The notes under the pieces were generated by a model. That model saw nothing but the letters and a program-made list of their open reading frames with translations. It searched no databases and was not told where the DNA came from. A DNA stretch of 59,466 nucleotides from Pelargonium nanum (Eukaryota > Streptophyta > Magnoliopsida > Geraniales > Geraniaceae), in NCBI GenBank assembly GCA_036897485.1, contig JAYMTF010000069.1:1-59466 (forward strand), written 5' to 3'. How positions within the stretch are numbered: position 1 is the first letter of the stretch; each line of letters starts with the position of its first letter. Positions 37,001 through 49,032 of this stretch are shown in pieces. Made by a program: the position numbers and the translations under genes.

Positions 37001-38638
37001 TCAGAAACCATTCTATATCATACATTTTTAGAATCAGTCTGGCAGTCCGTGCAATTAAGCACAACCAAACCAGGACCATTCTCAACCAGAAATAGAACTA
37101 CTTACAGGCTCACAGTTGAGAGCCTGGGCAGAGTCCTATATCTAGCCCAATCTAAAACTACAAATAGCATTGAAAAGAACAAATATAAATGTTTGATGCC
37201 AAACCTTTGACTCCTGAGGCTCTTTACACATAGCTTTCTGCAGAAAAGAAGAAAAAAACATATAGATTTATTTCACCAACAATCTTAAAGAGATGCATAA
37301 CTCCAGAAAAAAAATAAACTATATGTTGAGAAGGTTAAACTGATCAGCATCAAACTAGAAACCCCCTCGGCATAGTTGAAAACTAATTAACTAGAAATAC
37401 ATTTCTTTCATTTATTTTTCCAATTATATAAATAACATACATAGCTGAACCATTGTCAATCACATAATCACCTAACTTACAGAATGATGACGGCACTATG
37501 TGTACATGGTAAAACATGTGGTTAGGACATCTATTTCCGAATCCAGATAACATAATAGACCAGGCTCGTGAAATGTATACTTCATGAAGGGTCAACTGAT
37601 CTGATGCACATATACCAATTTAAGCACAAAGTTCATCTCTTCTATCAGATTCAAGCGAAATATAAGTATCCAAACTCATAAATCAGGTGATTGAAAGAAT
37701 TTTGAAGATTTTGCAAAAAGCTTGGAAAATTAAAGTAACTTTTTGCTGTTTTATTGGAGAAAATAATATGAGATTTCTAATTGAATGAACTAGAAGCACC
37801 ATCATTAAGTAATGAGGATCTCAGGTTCAAATTTCCATTTTAGGCTGCCAAAAGTGGCACTCATTACCAAAAATAGGTATTCAAAACTGCAAAATTCATA
37901 GTTTGTTAAACTAGTGTTAAACCAAAAGTTCAATTCCAAGTTACACTAACTAAAATGAATATAATGAAGAATCAAACATCCAAAACCTAAAACCAAATTG
38001 AGCACACACATATGTAAAAATAAAGAAAGAAATAGGGTAGTTAAACATACCAAGCTGGACTTGAATTTCTCAAGAAGCTCACTGCTGGTAAATCCAGCGC
38101 TTCGCTTCTCGAACTCCCTCAGCCTGATCTTCAGAGCCCGAATTGGCTCCCACTCCCTAAATTGGCTCTCGTCCCAATCCCAGAACTCCTTGGTCCTCAC
38201 TCCTCTCCCACCCCTAACCCTACTATCATCACTGTAATCAGCAATCTCCTCCACCTCAGAAACAATCGCCTTCCTAATCGCAGACAAATCAATCCGAATC
38301 GTCCCCGTGGGCCTCCACTTCTCCAGCACCTTCTTGCTGAAATCCGGCGCCGAGTACGTCCTCCGGAACTCCGTCAACTTCGGCTGCAACTTCTTCACGA
38401 AATCGATCTCGGCCGGCGGGTAGGACCGTATCGCGGGCACCGAGAAGGGAGTGGAGTGGATGAAATTCTCAAATTCCCGGTCAAACGAGGTGGCGAGGTT
38501 CTTCAAGGAGTTGGCCCGGTCCCGCATCAACTGCAAATCCGCGTCCGCCGAGTCCCGAACCTCCCTCCACCCTTTCGATATGAATGATAATGCGCTCGCC
38601 GACGACGTCGTCGTCGAAGCTTGAGGTCCGGTGGCCAT
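34004..38638 (-). CDS. DGD1: digalactosyldiacylglycerol synthase 1, chloroplastic
   Basis: Seven coding exons, 38638-38051, 37237-37205 (33 nt), 36939-36852, 36093-35621, 35538-35272, 35172-34823 and 34538-34004, give 777 aa against about 808 in Arabidopsis. DGD1 transfers galactose from UDP-galactose to MGDG at the chloroplast outer envelope, making DGDG for thylakoids and for phospholipid replacement under phosphate starvation. Residues 1 to about 300 are the DGD1-specific N-terminal extension ([20 protein letters not shown]). The GT4 glycosyltransferase starts near residue 306 ([20 protein letters not shown]) and includes [16 protein letters not shown] and [20 protein letters not shown]. 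The ATG at 38638 is chosen; three more codons upstream would need a GTG start. The 11-codon second exon ([11 protein letters not shown]) is easy to miss but keeps phase. Confidence 0.96.
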
Positions 38639-38811
38639 GGCCGCCACTGTAACAACAATATGTCTCCGGATTTTACGGTCGAATCGTCACTGTATTACGT
38701 AAATTGAAAGATTGAAAGAAAGGAAAGAGTCGGAGTCGGAGTCGGAGTCGAAGTCGAAGAAGGTGTGAGCTGTGTGGGTGGGGATTTAAGGGTTGAGATT
38801 TGGCGTCCATA

Positions 38812-38872
38812 CACGTGTAACGCCACGTAGGAATGTCGCGCGCTGTGTTGGTGACGTGGAAGAGATCACGTG
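38812..38872. promoter_or_regulatory. G-box/ACGT cluster upstream of DGD1
   Basis: CACGTG occurs at 38812-38817 and 38867-38872, with CCACGTAG near 38823 and GTGACGTGG near 38851, all within about 235 bp of the DGD1 start. Such sites bind bZIP/bHLH factors and suggest light or ABA control. Motif evidence only. Confidence 0.5.
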
Positions 38873-40583
38873 GACCCGAGGAGAGTGATAGTGGAATATG
38901 CTGGAAGGCTCGGAACAGCTCTGGTCTAGGTGTGCGGCTGGTCTTGGAGAGGTAATGAGGGAGTGACGCGTGTCTCCAACTGATTGGCTGAGTGTTTTTA
39001 CTGTTTGTCAATCTTGTTTGTTGACCATCTACGTCCAACTCAAGCAAGTACTGTGTTAGCAGTGTGATGACACTGTGGGATAATAATAATATTATCACTG
39101 ACGTGGAAAGATTCAGTTGCTGTTGATATAGTGTTGTTGACTAATTCCATAACAAATAATTTGGAGTTTAGCTTAGAATAACTCTTAAGTGATTAATATC
39201 TGTTTTGAACAAGAATATAATTTAGAATAAAAATATAGTTGGTTGATGTGTGAAATTAAATAGCATAAATTCGTCTCAATCCAAATGGAATCTAATTGAA
39301 TTATGAAACTCATGAGTACACTATGCTTAAGACCTCACTTTGTCAACAGTCAATAATAAGTTTCCATATATATGAACACTTTGTTTTCAAGAATTCTCTC
39401 TATAGTCCTTGTACTTTTCGTGTTATTCGAATTTCTCTTATGTTGAGATTGTTACTTTTATGTCTGAAGTGGTCTCCGAAAACACATACGAGTCTCCGTT
39501 TAACGTTGTGTTACCTTGCATAGGCAACATGAATTGGAACAAGTAACAAAAGCGCTCATAGCACTAATATTTTGAAACGCGAACAAGACAAAGATGTATT
39601 TAGTATATTTTCCTTATACTAAAGTAAAGAGATGCATCATCATCACTTATATATGTTGGATAGTTTATCCTTAACATCAACATATAAAAGAAAAGAAAAA
39701 GGTACGCAAACTAAATGCGCAAAAAAGAGATTAATGGACAAGAATTATAACTGTTTCCTTAACACGTGACATTCATGCATCTATCGCAATGGAAAAGCAC
39801 ACGCAACATGTTATTTGCGTGATAAATCACCCAATCACTATGGATGAACATGCAGGACATTAAGGTATGAATCTTGAATGAGTTGTAGCAAATAATGACA
39901 TTAACGTTGTATTAATAATAAGCCAAAACAATCAAGGCTAAGCCTTTTCTTTTGTTTCTTTTCTGGTCTGAAAATTGTGTTAGTGGTGGTGGTGAGTCTC
40001 CAAATTGACTTGTGGGCTGCTGGAATGTTGAACCCACAATCCATTTGTTGGCTTGTGTTCTTCACCGTGTATGTCGTGGTCGACTAGCTTTTGGGTTTTC
40101 ACAATTTTGCATCAATCTACTCGACCACAACCGTGTGTGTCCACATTGGAAGACAACAATGTACTCGTCTCCAACAACAACCGTTGTTATATTAATATTT
40201 TCAGACAAAAAGATAATAAAGCAATAAGTGATTTGATCCTCGCTGACCAGGGCACCATGAAAACAGATATGTCACGTGACCGATAAAAGAAAAGAAGAAC
40301 TTATGGGCAGTTGATTATTGAAAAAATTGGAATTGGATTCGGTGTCAATGGATCCGGACCAAAGAGGTCACTAGTCTAAGAGAATAAAAATTGGGCTCAG
40401 GCCCAAAGGCGTATTCGTCATTTCCTTTCACCTAGCATATCCTCTTTCGTCTTTACGACAATTTGCAACACTTTCGGCGGTCAGTTGCTACATTTATATT
40501 CCAATTCTTGCGAACTTGCCAAACACAACCACATTTTCCAGGAAAATAACAAATTTTCTCGTCGGAGCACTACCGGGACGGAG
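38873..40583. other. intergenic between divergent DGD1 and LRAT-domain genes
   Basis: Contains both promoters. No coding region is supported; the remainder is AT-rich. The LRAT-gene leader lies just before 40584. Confidence 0.5.
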
Positions 40584-41744
40584 ATGGGGCTTCTCTCCAA
40601 CAGGTAAATCCAAATTACGATCTGCGTTGCAGTTTCGATTTCAGGACCTTAGCTTTTGTGTCTGTTAATTAATTTATGGTTTGGTGTGAATTTTGATCAT
40701 GAACAAATCTACAGGGTGCCTAGGGCCACTTTGAAACCAGGAGATCACATTTACTCTTGGAGAACCGCTTATATCTATGCCCATCACGGTCCTCTCTTAA
40801 TTTTTGTTTTATTTTAATTTCTTTATTGATCTGTTCGTATTAAAAAATGGTTAATAAAAATCTCATGTTCGAGCCTAGGCTGTTACGCTTGCTGGTAAAC
40901 AGAAATGGCTCTCAATATTGCTAACCAATTTTTATGTAATTATTGAACAGGCATCTATGTTGGAGATGATAGAGTCGTCCATTTCACCAGGCGTGGCCAA
41001 GAGCTCGGAACAGGAACCGTGTTGGACCATCTCCTGGTGACCTCGATGCCAGCCCGATCTCCGGTCCCCTGCCCGACCTGCACTCCTCCCACGGAAGGCC
41101 ACGGGGTCGTGTCCTCGTGCCTAAATTGCTTCCTCGCCGGTGGAATATTATATCGCTTCGAATACGCGGTCAGCCCCGCACACTTTCTCGCGAAAGCACG
41201 GGGCGGTACTTGCACTCTTGCGGTCTCTGATCCTAGCGATATGGTTGTCCATCGGGCAAACTACCTGCTCGAGAATGGATTCGGATGCTACAATGTGTTC
41301 AAGAATAATTGCGAGGACTTTGCCATCTATTGCAAAACAGGACTACTAGTCTTGGATCAAGCTACGATCGGACAGGGCGGGCAGGCAGTGTCGATCGTAG
41401 GTGGGCCTCTTGCTGCTGTCCTATCGACGCCATTGAGGCTCATTTCGACCAATATATATGGAATGGCAGCGACTGCAGTCGGGGTCTATTGCGCGAGCAG
41501 GTATGCTGCTTTTTTTCTTCTTTTTATAAGCAAATGTAAAAATCGAGTTTCGAACCTGAGACCTCAAGAAAAGCAAGCGTCTTAAGCCACTTGCTATGAT
41601 TGCAGGTACGCTGCTGATCTCGGGAGTGGAATGAGGAGAGACGCTGTGAAGGTCTCCGTGGAAGATTTAACGAGAAGGTTGCAGCTCGGGTTGTTGCAGG
41701 TTGTGGAACAACAGAGATTAACAGCAGCAGCACCCACCTGTTAG
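40584..41744 (+). CDS. LRAT/NC-domain protein, LEAD-SENSITIVE 1-like
   Basis: Four coding exons, 40584-40603, 40715-40788, 40951-41500 and 41606-41744, total 783 nt (260 aa). The LRAT domain (NlpC/P60-like thiol fold) is complete: HHGIYVGDDRVVHFT supplies the two His (about H31 and H42) and NNCEDFAIYCKTG the nucleophile Cys (about C152). The spacing matches the H-REV107/LRAT catalytic triad. In animals such domains move acyl chains; the plant role is unclear, and an Arabidopsis relative is named for lead sensitivity. A hydrophobic stretch (AVSIVGGPLAAVLSTPLRLI, later MAATAVGVYCASRYAA) may touch membranes. The first exon encodes only MGLLSN plus part of R7. The last intron is exactly one SINE plus one copy of its target duplication (see next entry). 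If that intron is retained, the frame reads on and stops inside the SINE, replacing the normal C-terminus. Confidence 0.92.
41497..41615 (-). mobile_element. SINE with 14-bp target duplication, forming the whole last intron of the LRAT-domain gene
   Basis: Target copies GCAGGTATGCTGCT (41497-41510) and GCAGGTACGCTGCT (41602-41615) differ at one base and flank a 91-bp insert (41511-41601). On the minus strand the insert has box A TGGCTTAAGACG (41589-41578), box B GGTTCGAAACTC (41556-41545) and an A-rich tail (AAAAAGAAGAAAAAA, 41525-41511) abutting the duplication. The intron 41501-41605 is 105 nt, equal to 91 plus 14. Donor and acceptor are the AG|GT inside each copy, so splicing restores the uninterrupted coding sequence. 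The core CAAGCGTCTTAAGCCACTTG is repeated at 54733. Confidence 0.85.
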
Positions 41745-44147
41745 TATCAGGTTGTATGTTTCATAGCTATACAGAATCCGAGTGTCCTAATAATTTTCTG
41801 TAGAGAATCTGTTGACAGCCCTTTGATTTTTGACACAGGTGTGAAGTGTAGCATTTGATTTACATATTTTGGGTTAATGCAAGTTCTGTTGATCTTACAT
41901 AGTTATATATGCATTGTTGACGATTTGTTGTATGTTACAATGGAAGGCAAAAGTGCAAACTTTTAGTAAATTCGTAATTTGAAAATGAAATGATAATAAC
42001 ACGAAATGGGCTTTTATTGGGCTCTGAGGATTGTTATGGACTGATTTATGGGCTGGGCAATCAGGTGCTAGTTGGGCTCTACTGATGATTCTTGGGCTCT
42101 AATGCTAAATGGTTGAGCGAGCTCCACTAAAAGAGCTGGTTTCATGGACCCACTATGAAGATGAAACACTAAATTCTGCAGCTGAGTTTGCAATTCGGGT
42201 TTCGGATTAATATCAAATCGGTTTTCAGTTATGGGTCTAAATGATATAATCCAAATCCGACCGGAAAGAAGTATGAGTTGTAGGTTTCGGATCGAGTTTT
42301 ACGTATAAAATGTGTGAGTTTATCCGAACTGACCTATAAAGTAATCTAATTTATTATATACAAACCGACTTCAAAAATATTCTAGGAGTTCCAAATTGCC
42401 TTCTCCATTCAGTTGATACTATATAGGAAAAACAATTTGGGTATTTGTATAAGAGATAGATTCTTATATAGAGGACAAGAAATAAGGCACGGGCTTTTGT
42501 TTCCCATATGGTAGGAGGTCAAACGAGTAGTCTTATCTCTTCAATAATTGACCAAACACTTAAGGCATGAATGGTCTCTTAGTCATGAGAAGTTAATTTG
42601 AATCCGAATTCACGAGACTACAAATTTCCCCCGACTTAAGATCTTCAAAATTCACTCATTTCACAATAAATAAATAAAAAATAAATTGATCTAAAGTCTA
42701 AAGCCACTTCTATTTAGTTCTCAAATATCAAATGGGTAAGAATCTACTCTGCATTTCACCAAATAGCATGGTTTTATTTATAAAACTATATATATACACA
42801 TATATTCTTCTCCTTTTTCTTCATTTGTCATGGCTTTCCCTTATATAATAGATGACGTGGCATTTGATAGATTCTCTCCATTTTAAATGCTACTAGTACT
42901 GTCCTTCCATGACTGGTTGGAATGGGTTATCAAGAGCCAAGTGTAGTTGGTGATAATTAAATACAGTAATTGTACTTTTATTAATTAAGTAATTAATTCA
43001 ATCCATAAATTTACTGCTGCAAACAAGTGGCTTCATTGGATTGGAGAGAAAAGCCAAATTAAATTATATTATGATGTTTCCATTCCACCACCTATCCAAT
43101 AATAGTTTCATGTTAGCATAATTAATTATTGGATGTTACGTACATCTCAAATTAAATAGCTCACATTAGGAAACTCCAAAATGGAGCATCATGTATATAT
43201 TTTCTTTTCAAGAACATGATTCAGCAAAGTTAATTACTGGTCTATTCTTTTTTATTTTTGGAATGATTTAGTCTTGTAAATAAAACTTTATGCTACTAAA
43301 ACCTTGTCAACATGTTGAACAACAAGTGATTCAATGAACTTATTTCTGTAATTAGAAACAAATTCAGTTTGTCCACATGCAGAAATTGTTTATTTGTCTG
43401 CATCTTAGCATTACCAACCAAGTTGATCTAGCAAATATTTTATAATTTTGAACAGATACCAAAATAATTATGAGTATAATATTTTAGCTGTTGTTAGGAT
43501 TTCCATTTCAAGTTATTAATAAAAAGAATAGTTAAGATTCTTATTCACAATTGAAAACAATAAACTCTAGTTAATAACACGGACTAATTCAACTCGAGTC
43601 GAAAAGTATCACGATAACGGCTATTTGTTTCTAAACTTTTTTGTTTCTTCATTAAACTTTTAACTTTTTTTGCACCTCTGTTTGTATAATTGATTACAGA
43701 ATAGCTTAGGCCGTTGCAAGATAGGATTTCGTCACCTTTCTGTATAAAAAAAAAAAGAATAGCCATTAAAATGGTAAGATATGTAGTGGTGGTGTCTCCT
43801 AACTAATTGGAGGGGTGAAAGTTAGGTTGGAGTTGTAGATAAGATTAGTACATTTTTAATAACTACTGTAGCATTTACTATTAAGTTTAATTAAATATTG
43901 ACAATTTGGTACTATTTTAATGGAATGTGGTTGTTACTGATCTTTTGGGTAATGTGCATTTATTGTTTCATTAACTGTTATATTTAGTTTATTCGACTCA
44001 ATCAAATTGAATCTTACGGTTGATTACAACATGATTGTATATTTTATAACTTTGTATATTGTGTGAATAATGTTAGAGTAATGCTGTATATTTCAAAAAA
44101 ATTTATAAATAAAAAAAGTTTGTATATAATGATATAGCAAATAAAGA
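41745..44147. other. intergenic with an old degenerate repeat
   Basis: No gene supported. About 42190-42370 (TTCGGATTAATATCAAATCGG, TAAAATGTGTGAGTTTATCC) resembles the repeats at 13.6-14.1 kb and 16.1-16.3 kb. The remainder is AT-rich. Confidence 0.4.
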
Positions 44148-44292
44148 GACATGACACGTCAATTACTCTGGTGATGAATTGGATAAATTACAACACGCCG
44201 TGTGAATAACAAATCTTATAAACCGGACGCTTCGCGCCATAAAAATTTATTTGAGGATAATGGTGTCATATATATTAATTTTTATTCATTTA
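44148..44292 (+). mobile_element. MITE-like dispersed repeat, copy 2
   Basis: Resembles 19355-19495: GACATGACACGTCAA, GGACGCTTCGCGCCATAAAA, GAGGATAATGGTGTCATATA and TTTTTATTCATTT occur in the same order and similar spacing. Confidence 0.5.
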
Positions 44293-44639
44293 AATTTAAT
44301 TTAAACTACAAAATATAAAAAATATATATGTATCATATAAATTGTCGCGATACTGTGTATACCAAATTTTATGCAAAAATTTAGGATATTTAACATTTTT
44401 TTATAGTATTATATTTGAGAGCACTAAACATTCACTTTAATTCTACCCGTAATTTCCGCAAATATTAACTATTCTTACAAGACAAGCCGTATAATATAAT
44501 ACTATTATTCAGCTGTCCTTAAAGACAATAATGCCCTTTATGGTCACTGAACAGTGAACATGCTGAGCTGGGATTGGGTACTGTAAGAGATGTGGTGCTT
44601 GCTAGTGTAGTGTGTGCGCCATTTTTTAAGCTTCCAGAT

Positions 44640-45065
44640 TCCAACGAAGAAGACGAAGAACAAGAAGAAGGTACGGTCCAATTTTCTACCCACATTTTTA
44701 TTTTTCTTGTAAATGTGAGTGCTTTTTAGTTCTATATCTGTTTTTTTTTCTTGGTTTTTGAGTTTCATGAATCTGTTGAATCTTGAACGATTCTCATCAA
44801 AGATCTGGCTCTAATTAACCATGTTGCTCATTAACTTGATCCACAAGTTTTAATTTTTAATTTTATCGTTTTTCAGCTCTCTCAGTTGCCAGCTACTACT
44901 GTACAGTCTGTTCTTCACCGCCACTCCTCACATTCTTCACGTGCTCTGAAATTATGTGAATTTCTCGCTAACAGCGCGTGAATTTTCAGATGGGTGTTTC
45001 GAGAAACAGCCATTGATGGTCTCGTCGAAGCTCGTCTCCAACAACATTGCAGATCTGCCACTGCC
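44640..45065 (+). promoter_or_regulatory. 5' leader and probable leader intron of the TMK-type gene
   Basis: A GA-rich leader (ACGAAGAAGACGAAGAACAA) runs into a donor AGAAG|GTACGG at about 44671, and TTTTTCAG|CTCTCTC at about 44876 is a good acceptor. An ATG at 44990 opens only a short upstream frame (MGVSRNSH then stop), which might dampen translation. Inferred from consensus only. Confidence 0.4.
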
Positions 45066-48000
45066 ATGGACGATCTCACACACCTTGTTGCGGCGCTTGT
45101 ATTTACAGTCCTCGTTACTGTAGTGTTCAGTGCCACGAATCCAGGTGATTTTGAGATTATTGAGAAATTCAGAGATGGGTTAGAGAACCCGGAGCTCCTC
45201 AACTGGCCGGCGACCGGAGGCGACCCTTGCGGCACTCCCAGATGGGACCATCTGGTCTGTTCCGGCGACAGGGTCACGCAAATTCAGGTTCAGAATATGG
45301 GGTTGAAGGGTCCGTTGCCTGAGAGCTTGAACAAGCTCTCCATGCTCACCCATTTGGGTCTTCAAAGGAACCATTTTTCTGGGAAGCTACCGTCTCTCAG
45401 TGGTTTGTCTGATTTGCGCTATGCATTTCTTGATTTCAACGATTTTGATTCGATTCCGGCTGATTTCTTTTCTGGGCTTGACGATTTGGAGGTTTTGGGG
45501 TTGGATCATAATAATTTGAATGCTAGTTCTGGATGGTCTTTTCCTTCTGATTTGCAGAATTCAGCTCAACTGGCCAATCTTACTTGTAACAATTGTAATT
45601 TGGTTGGTCCTTTGCCGGAGTTTCTTGGGGACTTGCCTTCTCTGCAAGTGTTGTTACTCTCCGGCAACAACATCTCCGGGCCGCTTCCGGGGAGTTTCAA
45701 CGGCTCCACCATGAGTATGCTTTGGTTGAATGACCAGAATGGTGACCAGATGAGTGGTCCAATTGATGTGGTGGCTACAATGGAGTCTCTTACGAGCTTG
45801 TGGCTTCATGGTAACCACTTCTCCGGGACTATCCCGGAGAACATTGGGAATTTAGCTCTGCTGAAAGATCTTAATTTTAATGGTAACCAACTTGTTGGTT
45901 TGATTCCGGATAGCTTGGCAAGCATGGATTTGGATGCGTTGGATTTGAATAACAACGAGCTAATGGGTCCGATTCCAAAGTTCAAAGCATCTAAGGTGAG
46001 CTTTAGCTCGAATTCATTTTGTCAAGCCACTGCTGGGGCTTCTTGTGCTCCAGAAGTCATGGCACTCATTGAGTTCCTCGGTGAGCTCAATTACCCTTCA
46101 AGACTTGTCTCTGATTGGTCCGGAAATGACCCTTGTTCAGGGCCGTGGCTGGGGTTGGATTGCAATGAAGATGGGAAGGTTTCTGTCATTAATCTTCCCA
46201 ACTTTAATCTTAGTGGTACATTGAGTCCTTCAATTGCAAAACTAGATTCTCTCACTCAGATTAGGCTTGAGAATAACAATTTGAGGGGTCTCGTTCCATC
46301 GAACTGGACTAGCTTGAAATCTTTGACACATTTGGATCTAAGTGGCAATGATCTTTCCCCTCCATTGCCTAAGTTCAGTAGATCTGTGAAAGTTGTCATA
46401 GATGGGAACCGTCTTTTAAATGGTAATCAGTCTGAGACACCTTCATCCGAAAATGGCTCTTCAGCAGGGAATTCAGGATCTCCTCCGGGCAGCCCATCTT
46501 CCTCACTCAAAAGTTCAAGCACTGGTTCTTCTGTTGAACAAACCAAATCCAAAACTACCAAGAGGTTAGTTGCAACAGTTATAGTCCCTATTATTGTCGC
46601 AGTCGCTCTTGTGATCATATCTGTATCTATATATTGTTGTAAGAAGAGAAAAGGCGCTGCTTTGGGTCCGAGATCCCTTGTCATTTATCCAAGGGATCCA
46701 TTTGATTATGATAACATGGTTAAGGTTGTTGTTCCCAACCACACAAACGGGAGCACTTCAATAACAGGAAGCATTTCAGCGAGTAGAAAGAGTAGCGTGA
46801 TTGGTGACTCTAATGTCATTGAGACGGGCAATCTAGTAATATCTGTACAAGTACTTCAAAATGTAACGAAGAACTTTGCCTCTGAGAATGAGCTCGGCCG
46901 TGGAGGCTTTGGTGTGGTTTATAAGGGTGAACTGGATGATGGAACCAAAATAGCTGTGAAAAGAATGGAGTCTAGTGTAATTACTAGCAAAGCCTTGGAT
47001 GAGTTCCAGTCAGAAATTGCAGTTCTTTCAAAGGTCAGACATCGCCATTTGGTTTCTCTCTTGGGTTATTCTGTCGAAGGCAATGAGAGGCTTCTTGTTT
47101 ATGAGTATATGCCGGAAGGGGCTCTCAGCAGGCATCTTTTCCACTGGAAGAGCTTCGAATTGGAGCCACTCTCTTGGAAGAGACGATTAAACATTGCCTT
47201 GGATGTTGCTAGAGGATTGGACTATCTACATAATCTGGCTCATCAAAGCTTCATACACAGAGATCTTAAATCTTCAAACATCTTACTCGGTGATGATTTC
47301 AGAGCAAAAATTTCAGATTTTGGTTTGGTGAAACTTGCTCCTCATGGGGAAAAGTCAGTGGTCACCAAGCTTGCTGGGACTTTTGGATACTTGGCACCTG
47401 AATATGCAGGTAACCATTTTATGTTCAAACAATTTTATTTCATTAAGATTTGATCTTAGGTAAGTAATTATGCGTAGCTGAAGCTCGAAATCACCAAAAT
47501 TAACATCCTAAAAGATTACAACTTTCTACCTATAGCTGCTTAGCAAGAATCAAAGTGAACTTAGTCGTGTTTTAGACATATAATTAAAATATCTGCTACA
47601 TGTACAACGAGGGAAATGCTTGTTGGATTACGAGAAATGTTCAAAACTTCATATGCGTGCCTTCTTACTTATGTAACACTTGTATCTTCAAATTCTTATT
47701 ATGTATTCAAGTATCCTACTAACTCAGACTTTCATGTGCCAATTGATTCAGTCACTGGAAAAATCACAACCAAAGTTGATGTATTCAGTTTTGGAGTTGT
47801 TCTGATGGAGCTATTGACCGGACTGATGGCACTTGATGATGACAGACCCGAGGAAAGCCAATACTTAGCTGCTTGGTTTTGGCACATAAAATCCGACAAG
47901 GAAAAGCTGATGGCTGCCATTGACCCTGCCCTTGATGCAAAAGAGGAAACATTTGAGAGCATCACCATCATAGCCGAACTGGCTGGTCACTGCACTGCAA

Positions 48001-48260
48001 GGGAACCAAACCAACGGCCTGACATGGGCCATGCCGTTAATGTACTTGGCCCACTAGTTGAAAAATGGAAACCATTTGATGATGATCCCGAGGAATATTC
48101 CGGTATTGATTACAGCCTTCCCCTTAACCAGATGGTGAAGGACTGGCAGGAAGCGGAAGGGAAGGAATTCAGTTATTTGGACCTTGAAGACAGCAAAGGT
48201 AGTATCCCGGCAAGGCCAACTGGTTTTGCTGATTCTTTCACTTCCAGGGATGGCCGGTAA
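45066..48260 (+). CDS. TMK: LRR receptor-like kinase of the TMK (transmembrane kinase) family
   Basis: Two coding exons, 45066-47409 and 47752-48260, give 950 aa. A signal peptide (LVAALVFTVLVTVVFSA) leads into two blocks of leucine-rich repeats separated by a non-LRR insert containing NDPCSGPWLGLDCNEDG, which is typical of TMKs. The transmembrane helix is at about 501-524. The kinase has GRGGFGVVYKG (from 611), the ATP-binding Lys (about 632), HRDLKSSN (731) and DFG (751). All catalytic residues are present, so it should be active. TMKs signal auxin at the plasma membrane with ABP1-type proteins and control cell expansion and acid growth. The frame continues upstream to 44994 but only from a GTG; the ATG at 45066 sits directly before the signal peptide. 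The single 342-nt intron lies at APEYA|VTGK in the activation/APE region. The exact TMK1/2/3/4 orthologue is uncertain. Confidence 0.94.
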
Positions 48261-49032
48261 AAGATAGAGGTACCTTGCTTATGATCCTTGAAAACATCTT
48301 GTTTTTTTGTTGGGGGGTTTGGTGTAGATAGCTTGTGTTATTTTCTGAGAATTTAATGTCAATATGTTTTAGTTGCTTTGTTGGTTTTTATCATTAATGG
48401 TGGATTGATTTGAAGATTCTTTGTGCTTAATAGATCTCATGTGACACCTGATAGTGTATAAAACTCAGTTTTACACTCTCTCTATCATCAGCTTTTGAGT
48501 TTTTGTGTAAACAGAGCAATGATGGATGATAACTTTTGTGTCATATCTCTACTTGTAGTTTCATGAAATTGCTTATCTTGTAACTGATAAAAAAATTAGA
48601 AACTTAGCCAGAGATGGACAAATTATTGGACCCCTAAAACTCCATTACACTAGTCTTACATCGAATTCGAGTGAAAGAATCACCCAAGTAAACATCCAAA
48701 AATTGAAACTTTCAGTACTGGCTTGTTTTCGCCAATTGTGACCCAAATTCGTCTGGCTTTTGCCTGACTCGGTCCAAATCAATACATGAGAGTACTAATC
48801 TGACACGCGGTCCATATAACTCGGTTCAAGAATCAATCAGACCGATTCATGTCCAGATTCAACTATTTGAAAGTTTCATAACTACATTGTACCTAAATAT
48901 TGTCCACCAATTAAAATCAGATATATTCTCTAGTAAATATGTCTAATTCATTTTCGCACCGGAAGTGAATTTCAATACCAATCTTCATCTAAATGTGTTC
49001 TTACAAACCGACGTGCAACATACTCTCAGAGT
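48261..49032. other. 3' UTR and intergenic sequence
   Basis: Begins with the TMK 3' UTR. From about 48640 there is less AT-rich sequence (CTGACTCGGTCCAAATC, TAACTCGGTTCAAGAATC) that looks repeat-derived but is unclassified. Confidence 0.4.

Noticed and set aside
38162-38587. 141-codon plus-strand frame opposite DGD1 exon 1
   Set aside because: Antisense shadow of a conserved coding exon with an Arg/Pro/Leu-biased composition.
47616-47751. Apparent separate kinase gene starting at 47616
   Set aside because: The frame upstream of 47752 is intron sequence; a GT-AG intron 47410-47751 joins the kinase halves in frame at the conserved APEYA/VTG site.
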